This document shows positions 60,722-64,000 of a stretch of DNA of 64,000 nucleotides, in pieces. How positions within the stretch are numbered: position 1 is the first letter of the stretch; every line of letters begins with the position of its first letter. The stretch comes from CAYTGR01 sp964437445 (lineage in GTDB: Bacteria; Chloroflexota; Anaerolineae; B4-G1; SLSP01), in the NCBI GenBank assembly GCA_964437445.1, contig CAYTGR010000002.1, positions 86,899-150,898 of the forward strand. The letters run 5' to 3'. Both the position numbers and the translations under genes were made by a program. The notes under the pieces were generated by a model. It was not told the origin of the DNA, ran no database searches, and was given only the letters and a program-made list of their open reading frames with translations.

Positions 60722-62101
60722 CTAATTGTTCCTCAAAACGATGGGCAGATAGGCCCAGTAGATAGTCAGGGTGACGTGAATGTAGCGGGGATAGATGGCG
60801 ATGTGAGAGCGGTAAGTATCGGTCACGGTCAGGGTGACGGTGTAGTAGCCCAGGGCGGTGTAGCTATGGGAGGGGTTGAGCGCGGTACTGGTGCTGCCAT
60901 CCCCAAAATTCCAGCGCCGGCTGATAATCCCGCCGATGGATTGGTCGGTGAACTGGACCAGCAGGGGCGCCAGTCCAAAGCGCGGGGTCGCCGTGAAGTC
61001 GGCCTGGAGCGGGGGATAGGTCACGGTGATATAGCGAGGGCGCGTCAACTTGTTGGCGCGATAAGCGTCGGTGATGGTCAACGTTACCGTGTAAAACCCG
61101 ACGGCGTTGTAAGAATGGGCCGGGCTAGGCTGGGTGCTGGTTCCGCCATCGCCAAACTGCCACAAGCGGCTTACTACAGTCCCGGTGGAGCGGTCGGTGA
61201 ATTGGACGTTAAGCGGCCCGGTTCCAGATTGAGGAGAGGCGGTGAAGTCGGCCTGGAGCAGGGGATAGGTCACGGTGATAGCGTTACGTTTGACCACGGT
61301 GCTCGGCTCGCCGGTGGAGGTCCGGGTCACGGTCAGGGTGACGGTGTAGGTTTTGGGCAAGGTATAGCTGTGAGTGGGGTTTTGGGCGGCACTGATGGCA
61401 CCGTCGCCGAAGTCCCAATGCCATTCGGAAGGGGAACCGGTGGAGAGATTGGTGAATTGCACTGTCAGCGGCGCGGTACCGCTGCGCGGCGTGGCGCTGA
61501 AATCAGCCTGCAAGGTTTGGGTGATCCCCTGGTAGCCAAAGACTGCGACCCCTGGGTTGCTGTCCAGCCAGCCGGCCCACCCTTCACGGCCGAGCTCGTA
61601 GTCGTCGCCCGTGCCGCTGTTGACCAGCAGGGTGTAGACGAGGCGTGCCGTCCCCCCACTGGCGGGGATGGGACGTGTGGGTGAGAAGACGCCGTTCCCC
61701 TGAGGCAATTCCAGGGCCCAACGCTGGGGAGTATTGCCACTGTAAATCTCACCGGCGGTCCCTGTGGCATACGAGTAATTGGTGACGGCTGAGCCGTTGA
61801 CCTGCACCTGGACGGTGTTGACCGTCCAGCCGGTGGGGACCTGGTCCGAATAGTAAAAGCCGCGCAGGGCTACCGCTTCGTTGTTGGTGACCATGATCGT
61901 CACCGTAATACGCCCACCACTGCCAACAGCCCAGAAGTTCTGGGGTTGCACTGTGCGACTGATGGTGATTTGTTTCGTGCGGGGGTAGATGAAATCAAAG
62001 CTCGCCGCATAGAGCCGGATGGCGATCAAGGTCCCCACGGCCAGGCCAATTCCCCCCAGCGTGACCAGGATCAGGCGTCGGATCCAATGGTTGGTTGTCA
62101 T
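60722..62101 (-). CDS. Exported PKD-repeat protein with LPIVLR tail
   Basis: A 459-residue protein with a signal peptide or anchor (about 8-32). Residues about 40-190 form an uncharacterised beta-rich domain with DUF11 likeness (VTIMVTNNEAVALRGFYYSD). Three PKD domains follow near 200-290, 290-370 and 370-450. Each has FxAxPxxGxxPLxVQFTxxS, W.FGDG and HSY...Y.VTLTV. The C-terminus AYLPIVLRNN is the shared tail. It is likely a secreted adhesin or spacer protein. A near-perfect promoter lies 130 nt upstream. Confidence 0.88.
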   Translation of the reverse strand: MTTNHWIRRLILVTLGGIGLAVGTLIAIRLYAASFDFIYPRTKQITISRTVQPQNFWAVGSGGRITVTIMVTNNEAVALRGFYYSDQVPTGWTVNTVQVQVNGSAVTNYSYATGTAGEIYSGNTPQRWALELPQGNGVFSPTRPIPASGGTARLVYTLLVNSGTGDDYELGREGWAGWLDSNPGVAVFGYQGITQTLQADFSATPRSGTAPLTVQFTNLSTGSPSEWHWDFGDGAISAAQNPTHSYTLPKTYTVTLTVTRTSTGEPSTVVKRNAITVTYPLLQADFTASPQSGTGPLNVQFTDRSTGTVVSRLWQFGDGGTSTQPSPAHSYNAVGFYTVTLTITDAYRANKLTRPRYITVTYPPLQADFTATPRFGLAPLLVQFTDQSIGGIISRRWNFGDGSTSTALNPSHSYTALGYYTVTLTVTDTYRSHIAIYPRYIHVTLTIYWAYLPIVLRNN

Positions 62102-62233
62102 GTCTTCCTCTCACCTTATCCACCCCAACAAACACAGCAGTTGTAACAGGCACAAATCATCGCGAAGTAGAAGACCAGGGCAGGGGAATGTGAAGGGGGA
62201 AATACAGAAGCCGTGCCTCAATTCATACTCTCT

Positions 62234-62262
62234 ATTATAGGTGAAGGAGATTGATCCGTCAA
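62234..62262 (-). promoter_or_regulatory. Near-perfect sigma-70 promoter of the PKD-repeat gene
   Basis: Minus strand: TTGACG (62262-62257), a 17-nt spacer, TATAAT (62239-62234). The leader is about 125 nt. An imperfect hairpin (GGGGAGATTT...AAATCTCCCC, 62326-62368) lies upstream and may mark the end of the preceding transcript. Nothing else was recognised in this 282-nt gap. Confidence 0.8.
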
Positions 62263-62383
62263 GATGGTGCAAAGGGCAAAGCTTGAACGGTTTTCTAATC
62301 CCCCAGCTCTCTTAAACAGGAAGGTGGGGAGATTTTGTGGGTGGTGAAGCTGCCCGCTAAATCTCCCCCCAGCTTATCAAACG

Positions 62384-64000
62384 CTAAGGTTGGGCTTCCC
62401 GCGCGACGAGGGGCAAATAAACCTTGGCGCGGGGCACGGGTGGGGTGACCAGCACATAGGTCTGGGCAGTAAGCATCCCCACCTGAGCTGTGATGACGGC
62501 CGTCCCGGTCTGTTGCGTGGTGTAGAATATTGCCAACGCCGCACCCTGACGAGTCGTTGTGCTATAGATGATATTCCCGTTCAGCATCCCCAACGTGGTA
62601 CTGAATACTACCGGTGTGTCATCTAACACGGGATAGCCGGAAGCGCTACGCACCGTTGCTGTGACGGTGGCTGTATCCACCCCATTGGCCTCCAGGCTGG
62701 TTGGATAAAGTGTGATCTCCAACGTGGAAGGCGGTTCGTTGACCGTGAATTGCCACTCCCAAAGGCCAACGTTGCCGGCTTGATCCTCTGCTGCCAGCCG
62801 GATCGTATGAAGGCCATTGCTCAAGGTAGGGGAAGTGCCGGTGACTACGCCGGTATCTGGGTCATAATTGGGCGCGATCACCCTTTCATCCACCTGGAGC
62901 ACAATCGTGCTGCTCAGGATGCCGCTGTCGCTATCGCTGATGATGCCTCCAATCTCTACCAGGCTGCTGGTCGCCGTGCTTGCAGGGACCGGGGTCGGTA
63001 TGCTCATAGTCGGCGGCGTGATGTCGTAACGCACGGTGGTGCTGGTCTCCGGCCCCTCGTTGCCCACCAGGTCTCTGAAACGGACCCGGATGGTCTTAAG
63101 TCCCTCGTCGCCGGTCAATGTGACCGGCAGGGTGGTTGTATAAGCTACCCACTGGCGCACGGTCGGACCGTCTTGCAGGTCGCCGTCCACGAAGAGTGCC
63201 ACGGTATCGGCGGCGGCGGCCAATTGCAAGTGAACGGTGGTCAGCCGGACGTAAGGCCCCTCGGCAACGGAGATGTTGCCAGACGGAACAGTGCTATCCA
63301 CAATCACATTGTCATCACTGGCATCCGCGCTGTTGTTGCCGGCCAGATCGGTGGCGCGCACTTGCACCTGGACGGTAAAGCTGTCTAACAACGGGACGGG
63401 CCAGATATAACTACCATCGTTCTCGGTGGCGGCGACGATGAGGTTGGGGAAGGTGGCGCCGCCGTCGGTAGAGTAGGCCAGCGCGATGGGGTGCGCCCCG
63501 AAGTGGGGATCGGTGGCGGTCCAGGTGATGGTGTAGCTGCTGCCGCCCTGGATGATCTCCCCACCATTGGGGGCGGTCAGGGTCACTGTGGGTGGTGTGC
63601 TATCCAGGATTATATTCTCGTCGCTGGCGTCTGATGCAGCATGACCGACCAGGTCGGTAGCGGTCACCCGCACACGTACTTGCTCATTGTCCACCGCCGG
63701 GACGTTCCAGAGATAGCTGCTGTTGGGAAGGCCCTCAGCGATTGGTTGGAAGGTGAGGCCGCCGTCGGTGGAATAGGTGAGGGCGATGGGTGTGCTCCCG
63801 AAGTGCGCATCGGCCGCGGTCCAGGTGATCGTGAAGGTGCCGCCACCCAGCAAGATCTCGCCGCCGTTGGGCGCGGTGAGCGTCACGGTTGGGGCGGTGT
63901 TGTCAAGGCTGAAATTGGCGTCGCTGGGATCGGAGGTGGCATGGCCCACAACATCAGTGGCGGTGACGCGGACGCGGACGGTGGTGCTCTCCAGCGCCGG
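62384..64000 (-). CDS. Exported Ig-like repeat protein with LPLVAR tail (N-terminus outside window)
   Basis: The last 538 codons of a longer protein, open to the window edge. It contains tandem units of roughly 95 residues with VRVRVTATDLVGHA, TVTLTAPNGGEI, TITWTA.D.HFG..PIAL and YSTDGG. These are followed by more divergent Ig/cadherin-like domains (VHLQLAAAADTVALFVDGD, IRLAAEDQAGNVG) and an invasin-like domain (TLYPTSLEANGVDTATVTATV). It ends VYLPLVAREAQP, a variant of the shared tail. The repeat units are close to each other at DNA level, which suggests recent duplication. It is likely a large extracellular adhesin or structural protein. Confidence 0.8.
   Translation of the reverse strand, partial: PALESTTVRVRVTATDVVGHATSDPSDANFSLDNTAPTVTLTAPNGGEILLGGGTFTITWTAADAHFGSTPIALTYSTDGGLTFQPIAEGLPNSSYLWNVPAVDNEQVRVRVTATDLVGHAASDASDENIILDSTPPTVTLTAPNGGEIIQGGSSYTITWTATDPHFGAHPIALAYSTDGGATFPNLIVAATENDGSYIWPVPLLDSFTVQVQVRATDLAGNNSADASDDNVIVDSTVPSGNISVAEGPYVRLTTVHLQLAAAADTVALFVDGDLQDGPTVRQWVAYTTTLPVTLTGDEGLKTIRVRFRDLVGNEGPETSTTVRYDITPPTMSIPTPVPASTATSSLVEIGGIISDSDSGILSSTIVLQVDERVIAPNYDPDTGVVTGTSPTLSNGLHTIRLAAEDQAGNVGLWEWQFTVNEPPSTLEITLYPTSLEANGVDTATVTATVRSASGYPVLDDTPVVFSTTLGMLNGNIIYSTTTRQGAALAIFYTTQQTGTAVITAQVGMLTAQTYVLVTPPVPRAKVYLPLVAREAQP

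Noticed and set aside
54207..64000. LPxTG-type sortase signal for the shared tail
   Set aside because: No LPxTG, no following hydrophobic helix and no sortase gene in the window.
1..64000. tRNA, rRNA, insertion sequence or phage genes
   Set aside because: None recognised on either strand by reading; a dedicated RNA and transposase search was not possible.

Overview
The window looks like one scaffold from a GC-rich, probably single-membrane bacterium, most likely a member of the Chloroflexota (Anaerolineae-like). This rests on protein character, not a marker gene: secreted proteins with Thr-Pro linkers (TPTPTETP type), several secreted proteins ending in a short LP(I/V)VLR-like tail, a bactofilin, a Tat-exported L,D-transpeptidase, and no outer-membrane export genes. 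Three runs of exactly 100 N mark scaffold joins of unknown true length. No rRNA, tRNA, CRISPR array, transposase or phage gene was seen.

Region 1 (1-6.6 kb, minus strand): a compact respiratory complex I operon, nuoA-H-J-K-L-M-N, with its own near-consensus promoter. It encodes only membrane-arm subunits; none of the peripheral-arm genes lies inside it. Region 2 (6.6-25 kb): mostly housekeeping and envelope genes. A zinc-ribbon protein with a degenerate phospholipase D fold and its partner come first. Next are a seven-bladed lectin-like propeller upstream of a GH1 beta-glucosidase, a processive GT2 synthase, bactofilin, a DUF4446 protein, an L,D-transpeptidase and a lipoprotein. An MFS transporter with a GH31 alpha-glycosidase, fabF with a membrane NERD-like protein, an SPFH protein with a helical partner, and an ECF transporter S component complete the region. 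Several promoters are close to TTGACA/TATAAT.

Region 3 (25.4-54.1 kb, all plus strand): a large exopolysaccharide or cell-surface glycan locus. It starts with a nucleotide-sugar epimerase, an OmpR-type response regulator and a Wzz/tyrosine autokinase carrying an extra C-terminal helix-turn-helix. Then come a Wzx flippase, GT4 and GT2 glycosyltransferases, two hexapeptide acyltransferases, an SGNH-like membrane-anchored esterase, an O-antigen polymerase/ligase, a deacetylase-like secreted protein and a WecE-type aminotransferase. A polyprenyl-phosphate-sugar synthase-like GT2, five GT-C membrane glycosyltransferases and a BNR-repeat surface protein complete it. Many neighbours overlap by 4 bp or less. 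The apparent logic is: make nucleotide and lipid-linked sugars, assemble and decorate repeat units, flip and polymerise them, and control chain length with the autokinase.

Region 4 (54.2-64 kb, minus strand): large exported proteins (DNRLRE-like, PQQ-type propeller, Tat/DUF362, PKD repeats, Ig-like repeats). Four of the five share the short C-terminal tail.

Two non-coding features recur across the window. One is a roughly 50-nt element predicted to fold as a three-way junction. It has four good copies and one half copy, always in the same orientation just upstream of a gene. The other is a set of degenerate 7-8 bp tandem arrays in intergenic gaps, usually just before a start codon.
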